A DNA stretch of 64,000 nucleotides from Puccinia triticina (GCF_026914185.1 NC_070560.1:7927501-7991500); one strand, 5' to 3'. Shown: positions 21,016-33,384, counted from the first letter of the stretch. The notes: generated from the sequence alone by a model not told the origin. Translations and numbers: made by a program.

Positions 21016-22846
21016 GCCCGTACCGTCGAATGCTTGTACTATACCATTGGACGCCCGCCGGCGGCGGGCCATCATCTTAACTTTTCAGCTTTCCACAATG
21101 TATCTTCGATTACGCGCAAAGTGGGCCTAACATTCTGCTTTGCCAATCTTAACCGCCTGTTTTCATTTCCATTTCTCGCGACCGAACACCCACTTAGCCC
21201 CTTCCAATTTGATCCACCTTTTGTACAATGATTGTACTAATCATAACAAATTTACCAACGACATGCCTCCATTTAAAATTCTTGTAAATAATTCATGAAC
21301 TGTATCCATCCTACATGGGAAATTGCAATCCGCGCTCTGGCCAAGTTAAACTTCTCCGTTGCCTGAATGTATGCGCCTCCAGGCCCAAACCCGGGGCTGT
21401 CAGCAAAAAGCGTTGACATGCGCAGTACGCTAAGCACTTAAGTCTATGCCGGCGATCAACAATTCATTATGTAGACCGTGAACTTGTTTTAAGCTGGTAG
21501 CTGTTGTCTTAACATCAAACAAGACTCGCGCCCAATCCCCACACGGATACCGCCCGAGCCAGAATACGAGATCAGTAGCCGAGTTTCTTTAAATTAAACG
21601 GCCATCAATGCCAACGAAAGGCAGTTTGTTCTAAGAAATCAAAACGCAATGCTAGACCCGTGTTAGACCACTTGATTATGTTAGCATACGTTTTTTCCGC
21701 TGGCGAGACAACTTCTCGACGAACCATACGCTAGCTTGAATGGACCACGATCCTAACCAAGATTGCATGAATCTAAGTACGCCCGGACACTTAGTGTCTA
21801 ACCGCCCAAGCTCGTTTGAATTGCCCAGTCCTGTAGGTCTTTGCTTAAATCAGTCAATTGGCGCAAGCATAACAATTCGTGTTTAAACTACCTTCATCTT
21901 GGTGGGCCGAGGAACAATCACTAATGTAACCCTTAACACTTTAGGACCGGCCTACCATGGCATTGGCATGAATCGCCGAGCTATCTAACTATCAATGCCG
22001 GCAAGATTTGAGTGTGCTCATCCGCCTTAATCACTAATTTACTAAGGCAACGCACAACACTCACGAGCTAATTGATTCCGAATACTAAATTGAAGGATAG
22101 GTGAGATAAGCTTTAACCCAGTCTCTCAGCCAAAGTCATATCCCCGTCTTGGCGCCACTGAGCCAAGTAACTTTTTCTACGCTTTGCCCGGCAAATCCCA
22201 GACCTTGCAGCACTGCGCGAGCCCACGCCCAACCGTCAACTCCCATCAGCTTCAACGGTTTTTGATTACACGACCCGGCTTCATCAACCAGTACCCACAG
22301 CACCCTGCTGACAAAGATTAAACCCAGCAATCGAACACTCACGATAACCTCCAACTTGACGTCTCCGCCGAAGGCACCTCACGCCTTTGTCTACACGGAC
22401 CTAAGGACAAACTGGTGCGGTGGCTGACAAGTGAGACCAAGGTTGTCAGTCAGAAGTTAGCTGTGATGTCAGCTGTCATAAAACTCGCTCAATCCTCAGG
22501 CTAACGCATCTCAACCCATTTGATTTATTCGTCAGACATCGAACTTGACACACGAATCCGGTCAATCCGCAGTCGATCCAGTTATCAAGGACATTATAAA
22601 TCGAAAATTTAGGGGCGTAAATTCCTTACCCGTAACACGTATTGCTAGCGTGATCACGTAAGTCTCATCATCTCCAAATTTGTTTGAATAAAAAAGCTCA
22701 TGTGCTGTGACTGTTCGCCCCTCAATGTATGGAACCTTAACCTATACAGTTTGCACTATAGCCTCCAATACTGAGCGCGCGCCCGTCGTCAATATTGCAT
22801 CTGTGGCCACGTCCCCCACTCGTCCAATCAATCAAACCGCCGCAAG
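21016..22846. other. No supported gene
   Basis: There are short frames only and no recognisable motif. The region separates the AT-hook remnant from RepHel. Confidence 0.5.
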
Positions 22847-25800
22847 ATGATTGAGACGAAGGGAAGGGTGACGAACAGCACTTCTCCAGATTGGGAGGAA
22901 TCTTTGCGTCACGTTTCATCTTACAGTGTTCCCCATCACCTTGGGCCATGCAACAAGAAATGTCTTGGCTGCTCCGCGCTTCATTGGGATGCGGAAGCCG
23001 CGATCGTCGACCGCGGAAAACCAAAGGCATTCTACACAATGTGTTGCCAGAAAAATAAGGTGACGATTCCTTTCGTACATACATCCGCTCGCCAATACCC
23101 TGAATTTTTGCGTAGCCTACTTGTTCGGAACGACGAAGGTGAGGGGTCTATTTCTTCAATTGTCAATGTTTCATTGACACAGATTATTACAACAGAATCA
23201 AAGCGTTTCCGATCTTTGATCCGTATGTACAATAATGCCGTTTCTTTTACGTCACTCGGAGCGAACATCAACCCAACTGTTCAGGGTCAATACGGAATAA
23301 ATGTCTTCAAGGTGTCAGGCGCATTAACACATTTAATATCAAGCTTAGAGCCAAGTGTCGGGGCCGAGCCGGGCTTCTCACAAATTTACGTTGTAGGCAA
23401 TAAGGGTCTTGGCGAAGCTGAACTCCGGGTTGATAAGGCCCGCGGCCTTAACGGTGATTGTGGAAACGCTTCCAACATGGACCCACAGCTTGTACTCAAA
23501 CTCATGCAGTTCCTTTCAGCCAACAATCCATACACGCAACGATTCCAAACTGCGAGGGAAGTCTTGCAACGTTCAAATGCCAAGACCCTAAAACTTCAGG
23601 GCGTTCCGACTCGCGGCGCGGACCCAAAACGCTACAACCAACCAACCATTGACGAAGTTGCGGCTATCGTTCAGGGTGCCGGTGAAATCGTTCATCCGCG
23701 TCAAATTGTTCTTCACCGGAAGGATAACGTGCTCGAATCCATATCTACCAGTTACTCTTCTTATTTCCCTCTGCGCTATCCTCTGTTTTTTCCATTTGGC
23801 GGACAGCAATGGGACAATCTCTTCTCAACAACTACCGCTCGAGGTATGTGCTTTACCCGAACCCAAACTCTCACTGACTGAAATATTTTTTCTTAGTCCA
23901 AAAGGCAAGAAAAGTAGGCGCGCTCGAATGGTTTTCTTTTATGCTCTTCCGCCGGAAGAATAAATTTAATCCGATACTCGCCGGCCGTGCGCTTCAGCAA
24001 GAAATCATAGTTGACATGTACATTTTGGTCGAGGGGGGACGCCTTAGCTTTATTGTGAAAAATCAGAAGAAGCTTCGCGTGAGCCAATACAATCGCCTCA
24101 TTAAATCTCTAGAAAACCAATCGAATATTACTGGGCGATGTGTCATCCTCCCAGCCACCTTCATTGGCAGTCCACGAGGTATGAACCAATTATACCATGA
24201 CGCCATGGCAATCACGCGCAAGTATGGGCCGCCGTCGCTATTCATTACCATGACCGCCAACCCGAATTGGCCTGAGGTTCGGGCAGAAATCCCCGCTAAC
24301 GACCACTCAGTTGATCATTCGACCGTCGTTACCCGGGTGTTCTACCTCAAAATGTGTTACCTTTTATTTGTTTTACTCAAGATGGATCGACTCAGGCGCA
24401 TCGTTGCCTTTGTATTCACCGTCGAGTTCCAAAAGCGAGGACTCCCACATTTGCACCTCATGTTGACGTTGCATGAAGATGACCGCCCAACCACTCCAGA
24501 ACAAATCGACTCGATCGTGTCTGCTGAAATCCCTGACCCTGTGCGTTCTCCCAAGTTGCATGCAATAGTGTGCGAATTCATGCTCCACGGCCCATGCAAA
24601 GGGCGGCCTTGTTGGAATGGCAAGAACTGCAAGCTAGGATACCCGAAACCATTCTCCGAACAAACAGTCAACGTCGAAGGCGCGTATCCTGTCTATCTTC
24701 GGCAGGACTCAGGTCGGTCTATAACGAAGCACACCACGACGTTCAACAATGGTCATGTTGTCCCCTATTGTCCACTGTTGACTCGGGCCTTGAATTGCCA
24801 TATAAACGTCGAGATCCCCGTTAATACTTCTGCGATCAAATACCTGTATAAATACATCACAAAGGGGCATGACAGGCTGACGATGTCGGTGGAAGACGGC
24901 GACGAAGTGAAATCTTACGTGGAGGGCCGGTACGTGAGCGCACCTGAAGGTAAGCTATCCAAGGTTTAATCGCGGAATTATTACTTACTTGTCGCTCTGC
25001 AGCATGTTGGCGGTTGTTCAAATTCCCACTCTCAGGCCGATCGCCGTTGGTGACACACTTGAACATACACGATAAAGATGAGCAACTGGTCTACTTCGAC
25101 AACAAGGAAGGTGCAGAAGGCCAAATCAACACTGGGAAGGCGAGCCAAACAAGCCTGACCGAGTACTTTGTCAAGAATCTTGAAGACGCAATAGGGGCGG
25201 ATGGCAGGCGCGCCCGTACCCTCCTTTACAAAGAATTCCCGGCGTATTTTTCTTGGAATAAGTTAAAGCGCGAGTGGATCCCCCGAAAAGCATAAAGTCG
25301 ACGTTGTCGGGCGAATATTTTCCGTGTTGTACTTGGCAGGCGAGAAGTTCTACCTCCGAACTCTCCTACTCCATCGGAAAGCAATGACCTCATTTGAAGA
25401 CTTGAAATTTGTAAATGGTGAATTTCATGACGACTACCGATCCGCTTGCAATGCACTCGGGCTCCTTGTCAACGACTTCTTATACAATGAAGCTCTTTTG
25501 GAAGCATCATTGGTCCGGACAGGATTCCAGTTAACTCGATATTTCGCAATGATGTGTATCCATTCCCGGCCCTCAGACCCCCTCGAGTTGTTCAAAAAGC
25601 ATTACTTAAACTTCACCGACGATTGCATCCGAATTGATATGTCGAAACGATTTTCACGAACATTGACGGATAAAGAACGTCGTGTGATGGCAATTTTTCG
25701 CCTCAAGGACCTACTCGAAGGCATGGGAGGCGACCTCTTGACAGCGGGTTTGCGAGTGAAGAAACGTGAAGTTTGTATACTTGCCCGGATGGCCGCTGAG

Positions 25801-27432
25801 GCCGCGGAAACAGAAGACAAACGGTCAATCAAGGCGCGTCTTCGATCAATCAAATTGTCTTTCAACACAAACCAGAAGTCTTTTTACGACGAAGTCTCAT
25901 TGGCGACTGCGGGACTGCGTGGACGGTGTTTCTATTTGGACGGCCCGGGTGGGACTGGAAAGACATATCTACTTAACAGTATTATAGACATGTGTTCCCT
26001 TCGAGGCATCAAAATTTCGGCCGTCGCGTCGTCGGGAGTTGCCGCCTTACTTTTGAAAGGCGGGCAGACCGCTCACTCAGCTTTTAACATACCTATTGAT
26101 ACTCAAGAAGGAAGTGAATGTCCAGTCGAAGAAGATACAATCCTGGGGATAACTCTCAAAGAAACACGCGTTATCATTTGGGATGAAATAGTCACAATCC
26201 ATAAGAATGCTATAGACGCTGTTGACCAAACATTACGGAGAATATGCGGCTCGACACAAGTTTTCGGGGGTAAAGTGGTCATCTTTTCCGGCGACTTTTG
26301 CCAAATACTCCCTGTTGTCAAATATAATGAATACCCTCCCGCCTGCCACGCTACGATCAAGTCATCGCCCATATGGCCTCAAGTTATTCAGCGTGAGTTA
26401 GTCGAAAATATGCGACTTGCCAATGCTCTGCAAGGCGAAAATGCTCATATCAATCTAGAATTCAGTAAATCCCTTCTAGCATTGGGAGAAGGGAGAACTC
26501 AGAGCCAGCATATGAGTGTAATCAAACCCGACGCCATCGACATCTTATCTTTAAACACAAGTGATGCCATGCGGAAAGAGCTCAGGGAATTTGTCTACTG
26601 TGACCTTGAACGTGTATATTCGGAAGGCATCAACTCCTCGGTGGAATACTTAAATTCCCGGTGTATTCTAGCTCCGCTCAACCGAGACGTCAAGAAGCTT
26701 AATCATGAAATCCTGTCTCGCCTGCCTGGAGAGGTCCACATCCTCAAATCGATCGACTCGCCGGACCCTGATTGCTTCGGGGCACTCCCGGAGGAATGCC
26801 TTAACAAACTATCAATTTCAGGATTCCCTGAACACGAAATCGAGATCAAGATAGGCATGCCCCTCGTCGTTATCCGGAACATGGCCATTAAAGAAGGAAT
26901 ATGTAATGGTTCAAGGATTGTCATCGAAAACTTTGGTTCAAGTTACATCATCGGCCGATTGATGTCCGGGCCATTCGCTGGGAACAAGATAACGCTCCCG
27001 TGGGTCAAGTTGCACAACAAGGGCGACGCCAGGTCAGGGCTCTCATTCTTTCGCTATCAGTTCCCGGTTGCCCCTGCCTACGCCATGTCCGTCAACAAGA
27101 GCCAGGGACAAACGCTGAGTCGAGTCGGCATATATTTGGAGACGGACGTATTCTCACATGGGCAACTCTACGTCGCCCTGTCCCGTGTTTCAAATGCAAA
27201 AGACCTTCTCGTTGTGCAACCGCATTCACGAGACGGTATCCTTAACGTCGTGCATAAGATAATCTTCACCCAGGACTTGAAGCGTGAGTTCATATCCTTT
27301 CCTAGTAATTGTTGCTTAGATGATAAACAAGTGCTTGTACCGCAGTGGCGCCAGGCCCGGAATGTGAGGAATCTTCGGCGCTGTTTGATCATACCATCAT
27401 CAATGCTGCGGACGTCATGGTTGATTGAGTGA
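22847..27432 (+). CDS. Helitron RepHel transposase (rolling-circle Rep plus PIF1-like helicase)
   Basis: Exons are 22847-23843, 23897-24949 and 25003-27432, with GT-AG introns at 23844-23896 and 24950-25002. The N-terminal zinc-binding part has CNKKCLGC...HWD...CC. The Rep domain follows: LFITMTANPNWPE, the metal-binding HUH-type motif (read as PHLHLML), and the two-tyrosine motif IKYLYKYITKGHD that nicks and joins DNA. The SF1 helicase has Walker A DGPGGTGKT, Walker B VIIWDE, FSGDFCQILPVV and the closing NKSQGQTL...LYVALSRV. One base is out of phase near 25285-25295 (PRKA then HKVDVVGRIF in another frame), so as read the protein is cut before the helicase. Otherwise all catalytic residues are present over about 1,490 codons, suggesting recent activity or a single sequence error. 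Confidence 0.92.
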
Positions 27433-28119
27433 TTGGACCCCTAAAGTCATCAAAACAAACCTTAGGAGGTGGTTATCCAGGAAGGCGACGTCAAAATTGT
27501 GATCTTTTCCTTTTTGATATTTATCCCCGTTGGTACGCGTGCTTCTACATAAATGAATGTTAGCTCGATGATATGTATTCGAAATCGCGCTCCGTTTTCC
27601 ATAAGACACACAAGCTTCGTCCGCTGCTCCTCCTCGTTGTGTTCTATGACACTTGATAATCTTCCACAATCAAATCTCTGCTGCCGTCATGGCCGGTTTT
27701 AATTACATCATTGCTTCAGAATTAAAATCATGAAAGTGACACCAAAGGGTTAAATTAACATGCTGTGATTTATTATCATATGTTAGCGTCTCCTCTGAAC
27801 CTGACATAAATGGCAGTTCCTTGTTGATTCATCAATTATTGAGGATGAACTCAAATTGGGACTGTTTGGCCTGCAACTTATGATGAATGCGGCCTGGGTT
27901 TCAAACAACAATTATTTGCCCTAGATCTGAACTGTCATTCAACTCATTGTATGAAGTCTAGCCGCGAGGGCCTCGCCTGGAACTGGTTTGCGCTCAATCA
28001 GTGCCATCACGACCGGCTCGTTGTGCCCCAACCGACTGTTATATTATCTTGGTTCCTCAACGTTTAACATGGGTTGAGGTTACGCCGTCCCTTACTGATG
28101 TTTAAACATAGGTTGGGTT
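27433..28119. other. No supported gene between RepHel and the TRIM
   Basis: There are stops in all frames and no motif recognised. It lies inside the Helitron. Confidence 0.5.
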
Positions 28120-28231
28120 GAACGTGTTGAGTTGTCTGTTAGTCTGCTACCATGATGTATCACCACAGTATGGAGGGCTGTCGGATCGACCCATGAGCAC
28201 TACCAACCAACCACCCAGCTGGCAGCCACAA

Positions 28232-28316
28232 GCGTCTGTAGCCTAGTTGGTAAAGGCAGCACTCTAGTATGTGTCTCAGCATAGCTGAGGTTGTGAGTTC
28301 GACTCTCACCAGACAC
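28232..28316 (+). tRNA. tRNA-like sequence in the 5' LTR of TRIM-2
   Basis: The 85-nt element has acceptor GCGTCTG/CAGACAC (6 of 7 pairs), A box TAGCCTAGTTGG, D stem GCCT/AGGC, a long variable arm CTCAG...CTGAG (class II shape) and T arm GTGAGTTCGACTCTCAC. The anticodon stem is poor and no anticodon can be assigned with confidence, so this is probably a Pol III promoter module rather than a decoding tRNA. Confidence 0.6.
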
Positions 28317-28653
28317 ATCTTCATTTTACAGTCTCTACAGGTTATGAGCCCAGTGCTACCTGAGCGCTACTCGCTTACAATAGAGACTTGATGAATTTGT
28401 GAATGCTTACTTGTAAGACCACGCAAACCCCTATAAGCCTACATCTAGATCACGGGTTCAATCCCTACACTGATCATCTTTCCTGGGTCTCATTCCCACT
28501 CTCTCTTGGGGTCAATCCCCACTTCCCATCATGTAGCAAGGGGGGTTGTTGAGTTGTCTGTTAGTCTGCTACCATGATGTATCACCACAGTATGGAGGGC
28601 TGTCGGATCGACCCATGAGCACTACCAACCAACCACCCAGCTGGCAGCCACAA

Positions 28654-28738
28654 GCGTCTGTAGCCTAGTTGGTAAAGGCAGCACTCTAGTATGTGTCTCA
28701 GCATAGCTGAGGTTGTGAGTTCGACTCTCACCAGACAC
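28654..28738 (+). tRNA. tRNA-like sequence in the 3' LTR of TRIM-2
   Basis: This is identical in the A box, variable arm and T arm to the copy at 28232-28316, and it lies at the same offset in the LTR. The same reservations about the anticodon arm apply. Confidence 0.6.
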
Positions 28739-29235
28739 ATCTTCATTTTACAGTCTCTACAGAACGGCCTGACTGGGGTGCTCTGTTTTTGCGGGTTCAC
28801 GCCATGACAATGCCTCGGCGCGGCAAGATGATACATCTCATTGGCTATTGGCATGGCATTCGGACACGAGGGATTTTGAGTGCCCAACCGTCATGGTTAC
28901 GAGGTAACTAAGCGGAATCTGCGGGCCATGCCGTCACGTTGCTGGACTAACCCCGTTGTTTCATGCACTACGGCAGGGCAGTTGTTCAACCTACGCCCGT
29001 ACCGGGGCGAGGGACTGTTTACGAGGCCAGGCCAGCTCTTACAGCAATCATGGCCAGGCGATGGATGCAACCTTTGATGGGACCCAGAATAACATGCGAT
29101 ACCGTGACGCTATATAACGTTACTGAAGGCCGCCTAATATCATTTCAACAATTGACCCGGCCTGCTGCCATTCACCGAGCTCCACAATACTGAACAAATC
29201 TAACAAACCTTAGCACGACTTGATTGCGCGGAAGT

Positions 29236-30031
29236 ATGATACAGACTAATCGGGCCCTGAAATCGACAAATTACTCGCTTAGCGGGCCAGACCGCCTCAA
29301 TTTCCGGGGCGAAATTTATGTTCAGGAGGACGTGAGTCGACGTTGGATCGCGTTTGTGATGTTTGGCTCATGCTGGTTTGCAGATTTCCGACGATATTGA
29401 CAGGCTAGGAGTCGTGGAGAATAATCTCCTGTGGGCTTATTTGAGATCAAGCACGTGTGGACCAATGTCTTTTTTCCCAGTTGACCTAAGTGCGGCCGCT
29501 TTCGATGGATCAAATATACCGTCTCGTTGCTTTTATTCGATGAAGGGTGCCATAACTGGGTTCAGTCGAGACGGAGCACTTGAACTTAAGTTCAGATCCG
29601 CGATTCCTGTTCCACCACATGACTTTACTACTCAACCAGGAAATAAGCCGCTTACTATCAACGCGATGGGAACAATCGTAGAGGTTTCTGTCACATCCGG
29701 CAAGCATCCTGGCCTGGGTCCCGAATATGCTATCGTAGTAAGACACGAGGTATGGTGGCCTTGTCTCTAATCCTGGTGAACATAAACTGAGGCACATATA
29801 AAGGTGAACTTTAAGCAGGTCACTGTCAACTTCATTGTCTCCCCGATGCTATTGACAACGATAGGCTTAAATTCGAGTATTTTAGGTTGTCGGGCTTGGT
29901 TTTCCGGATACCTGGTGGGGGTCAGTACATGTAGAGGCCGCTGTATTGTTAGAGTGAGTCGATTTCATAAAAACGCATAACATGGTGGATTAAATTAACG
30001 TTTGACTTACCTGCAGGTCGTCTTGGGTTGA
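29236..30031 (+). CDS. Helitron cargo gene a: putative OB-fold protein, 203 aa
   Basis: I do not recognise a named family. Four exons fit: 29236-29331, 29384-29749, 29819-29953, 30017-30031, all GT-AG. The protein starts MIQTNRALKST, has GEIYVQED at the first splice, then SFFPVDLS, CFYSMKGAITGFS, INAMGTIVEVSV, NFIVSPMLL and GCRAWFSGYLVGVSTCRGRCIVR. The alternating hydrophobic strands with glycine turns and the 'GT-I-V' and 'AWF-G-L-GV' phrases suggest an OB barrel, as in single-strand DNA-binding proteins; this is inference. The gene at 32061-32862 on the other strand is a paralogue with the same exon boundaries. Both frames stay open only when spliced, which argues that they are real and under selection. 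Confidence 0.6.
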
Positions 30032-30578
30032 GTATCGGGCGCATTAGATAGTGATGAATGAACTTCCTTGTCCTTGGCATTAGGTCCGGGAGCGCGCGGG
30101 ATCACGGCGCTGGCGAATAATAGTCATATGGATCTGTCATACATCTGTGTTTTCCTTGTTTGATAACTGGCCTGTTGTTACGTTTGCTTGTTTATGCTAA
30201 ATATCAGCGCGACTAGCCTGTGTTTTTGTTCCGGTGACTGCCACCCGGGTATGCGAATGATTTTGTTTAAATAGTCTGATGTCAACTGGGGTTAGCGTTT
30301 ATGGTGATTGCTGGCAAATACAGATTGGCATACCTCGGTCCCGATCTTGAACTGCGACGTCGGGTTGATGGCACAATTAAGGCTGCCCATTGACTCGCGC
30401 AATAAACGGATTTCGGTTGAGGTTTAGTCTTTGAGTGCACGGCACTAGGCTCAACAAGTGACCTATTAGTGGATTTCTGTATTAATGAAACTACTTTGTC
30501 ATTGAGTTGGTCCCTTAATCAAGAGGTACCCCTGCTGGAAACCGCCAGAGTGGTTTAATCCGCGAGCTATTCGCAGGC
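30032..30578. other. No supported gene
   Basis: This is spacer between the two convergent cargo genes. Stops occur in all frames. Confidence 0.5.
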
Positions 30579-30974
30579 CGGGAATGGGGAAAGCCCTCAT
30601 TCTTTTCCATCCGTGGTGACTCTCCCCGCCAACTGCGTTGTATCTGCTTGCGCCCGCGCCATTATAATAAGGGTCTCAAGATTTTGAAATCATTCACTCA
30701 TCTTAGGCCATCTTCGTACGTTAATCGACCAAAGCTGTGTGTTTGGGGTCAAAATCATCACTTGGTCTTAAATCAGCGGGAATGGGGAAAGCCCTCATTC
30801 TTTTCCATCCGTGGTGACTCTCCCCGCCAACTGCGTTGTATCTGCTTGCGCCCGCGCCATTATAATAAGGGTCTCGAGATTTCGAAATCATTCACTCATC
30901 TTAGGCCATCTTCGTACGTTAATCAACCAAAGCTGTGTGTTTGGGGTCAAAATCATCACTTGGTCTTAAATCAG
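30579..30974. repeat. 198-bp direct tandem duplication
   Basis: Units 30579-30776 and 30777-30974 begin CGGGAATGGGGAAAGCCC and differ by only a few transitions (for example AAGATTTTG versus GAGATTTCG). The high identity means a recent duplication inside the Helitron. It creates a 122-codon frame that I do not regard as a gene. Confidence 0.92.
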
Positions 30975-32060
30975 ACAATTAATAGCATCACGCGTAAGCA
31001 TTGGTCCGATCCGTAGTACTATTAGCTCCCAAACGGCAAAGGGCCTTAATAATCACGTACCCGCGGGACTAGGCTCGTCTGCGCGTCGTGTGATGAATCT
31101 CACTAATTGCATGTGTTTTTATCGTATCGTATACTGTTTGTTGAACCTCAAGTGGATAGCTGCTCTGTTAGCGAGTCCTGTCGCCCCGGGAACGCTTTAA
31201 CGATTTAAACGTGACGTCCATGGCCGTATAAATCTTATGCGTATGATGACAGATTTGTTTGGTACTAACCTCATATCTTCTCCATTATTGCTTGATACGT
31301 TTCAAGGTCTGTGCATTGGTTTGAAGAAGACAAGCAACGAACATAACGGCATGGCTGAAACGCGCGAAAGTATGATAGAGTATACGAGGCGTAATTGGAT
31401 GGCGATGATAGGCCGGCCCTTCAATTACAAGCTTCCTTCTGTCATCATGTTGTGTCCCAATGATTGCTCTGCCTGTGGTTGTGTGCACTGGAACTATTGG
31501 GCTCAGGTAGGAGCTTTGGGTCATGGCTCTGACGAGCGTAGACCTAACTCACAGGCAATTGGCCCAGAGACGCGGGTCGGGCGTGAATTGAACCCTTAGT
31601 TAGGCAGGGACGCGTTTATTTGTGAAAAAAATGATGGTCAGATCACCTGTTGGATGTAGCTCGTGTCGCGAATGCTAATGAGTGTCAAACTGTTTGTTGT
31701 TTGGAACTCAGATCCTCGCCTGAAATTGCTCATCTGCGTGGATCACGAGGGGATATTGGTGCAAGCTTTCATGACGGGACAGAGAATTGCGATTTGTTTA
31801 CTACTTTGGCGTGCATCACCATGAAATAACTTGCGCTCAGGTCAAGGCTAAGGAAAATTACTGGTTGTCTAAGCTAATGATGCCTGATTTTTATGGAGGA
31901 ATGGTGTACAGTGGCTTTCGGGTTAATAATTTTTCAACTGTATTATTGTCACAAGGTTAATTGCTGGCAAGATTGTTCATTTATTGAAGTCAAGCTGTGA
32001 ATGTGCGCATGGCAATTCGGCGGGTGGATAATGGTCTGTAACAAAGGCTGACCATGAGGG
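30975..32060. other. No supported gene
   Basis: A 120-codon frame at 31237-31599 has no recognisable motif. The rest has stops in all frames. Confidence 0.45.
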
Positions 32061-32862
32061 TCACTTTTTCACGCCGAAGACTCTGCCCGAAATAACCTAG
32101 CGAGTAATGGAAGGGTCAGGTTGGGCAGGAAATGAGAATGACTGTGATTGCGTACCTGGACGATAGCTCGACCTTTTGTAGCATTGACCCCCGCCAAATT
32201 GCCGTAAAACCACGCACGAAGACCAATGTGATCTGCATCTAGGGCGAATATGGAGGCTATCTCCGCGGGTATTAAGTAGTCGATGACGAGCTTTGACGGA
32301 AGGTTCTGGTGCGGAGAATTAGCCAACTGTTTGGAATCAGTGTTGGTGGTGCGACTCACTGGGGTTTTGTGTTCGAGTGTTATGGCGCAAGTTGGTTCGC
32401 CACTTAATATATTTGTGATTGACAGCTTGCAGATGGTCCCAACTGCATTGACTAGTAGTGGTGCTTCTTCGTTCGAGAGCTTGCGCGGTCGGCGCTCATC
32501 GGTCGTCCCACACGTAAAGTTCATTTCGAGGCGGCTGTCGGCACTCAGCCCAAGAATTGATCCTCTGATAGTATGTGCTCCCTGGATTTGGTGGGTTGCT
32601 CCGAGGGAGGAACCTGTTCTGAGGTTGATGGGGAAAAAATAAGGGCCGGCTGACGGGCGTGCGGGGAGGCAATTGGTTGGCGAGTTGTTCTGACCAAAGT
32701 GCTGGTGCGTAAGCTGGGGCAGCGTGGGACATATCGCGGCTCAGTTGCAGGGGTGGTTGGACTCACGCATTCTTGAACGTATATTCCCCCGCAGACTTCG
32801 ACCCTATCAGCCATTTGGGTGTCTTGAGGGGTGGTCTGAATTGTTCTATTGGCCTGGGGCAT
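32061..32862 (-). CDS. Helitron cargo gene b: putative OB-fold protein, 207 aa
   Basis: Minus-strand exons are 32862-32767, 32701-32360, 32305-32156 and 32096-32061. Exon 1 is 96 nt, exactly as in gene a, and splice positions agree. The protein begins MPQANRTIQTT, with GGIYVQEC at the first junction, then YFFPINLRTGSS, TIRGSILGLS, LVNAVGTICKLSI, KLVIDYLIP, GLRAWFYGNLAGVNATKGRA and VISGRVFGVKK. It aligns along its length with gene a but is clearly diverged, so the pair is an old duplication. It points towards gene a and lies about 500 bp from the Helitron 3' end. An upstream open frame (to about 33500) is Pro/Thr/Arg-rich and crosses the Helitron end; I exclude it. The function is unknown, with DNA binding the best guess. 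Confidence 0.6.
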
Positions 32863-33360
32863 GGTTGTTGGGAAACTGTGTGATTGGGGTTTAATTTTGT
32901 TGTGTAGGGGGGCAGCGAGGGGGTTGGGATTGGTGCTTAGAGGTTTGAGGTTACTGTTGGGATAACGGGTTGAATTTATACCTTCCGGTGGCAGGCTGGA
33001 TCTCGGGTTTGCCGCCATGCAGCCCTTCGAATAGTAGCTGGGCTGGTCGTGTCCAGGTTGGTCATCGTGGCGAGCCACAATCATCTTGGCCTGGGGTCGC
33101 GATACTCGCCTGTTGGTCGTGGTAAGCGCGGCTGATCGGGCTCGGGCTGATTGGTCTAGCGAGTCGTCTGATGATGCGCGTGGGCGCCCTGGTGGGGGCG
33201 GACGGTTTGCGCGGGTAGTCGGTAGCGGGGCGGTGGATTTCGCCTGTGTTTGCCGCGTGGTCGATTGGGTGGGTGGCGTATCGGGACCTGGCTGTGGGCG
33301 GGCCAAGGTGAAATGCGAGGGGGTAACGGGTTTTGACGTGAGGTGCGGGGCAGACCCGCG

Positions 33361-33384
33361 GCGGCGCAGCCGCTTGGCCTCTAG
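33361..33384 (+). other. Helitron 3' terminus
   Basis: Hairpin GCGGC-GCA-GCCGC is followed by TTGGCCT and CTAG, with T as the next genomic base. This is the standard Helitron CTRR end and transposition terminator. Confidence 0.8.

Larger units (their letters stand above)
28125..28761 (+). mobile_element. TRIM-2: 637-bp miniature LTR retrotransposon with a tRNA-like gene in each LTR
   Basis: Two identical-looking 215-bp direct repeats, 28125-28339 and 28547-28761, start TGTTGAG and end TCTCTACA. Perfect 5-bp duplications GAACG flank the whole at 28120-28124 and 28762-28766. The 207-bp interior begins GGTTATGAGCCCAGTGC, complementary to the anticodon arm of a Met(CAU) tRNA (a half-tRNA primer site as in copia/Ty5). 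It ends with a polypurine tract AAGGGGGG one base before the 3' LTR. No protein is encoded, so it depends on another retrotransposon. The interior also has a B-box-like GGTTCAATCCC near 28456. Confidence 0.9.
18398..33384 (+). mobile_element. Helitron, about 15 kb (3' end defined, 5' end approximate)
   Basis: The 3' terminus is textbook: hairpin GCGGCGCAGCCGC (33361-33373), then 7 bases, then CTAG (33381-33384) followed by T. The RepHel gene inside (22847-27432) has the matching orientation. GC content and sequence style change near 18310-18400. The best A|TC junction for a 5' end is 18397|18398 (TCTAATAATCC); TCAGAGG at 18309 is an alternative but is preceded by G. Helitrons move by rolling-circle replication without target duplication. 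Besides RepHel it carries an OB-fold/AT-hook-like remnant, two paralogous small genes, a TRIM insertion and a 198-bp tandem duplication. Confidence 0.75.

Noticed and set aside
28232..28316. Ordinary nuclear tRNA genes here and at 28654, 44789 and 44999
   Set aside because: Each lies at the same offset in both LTRs of a TRIM, and the anticodon stems are imperfect. They are better seen as captured promoter modules.
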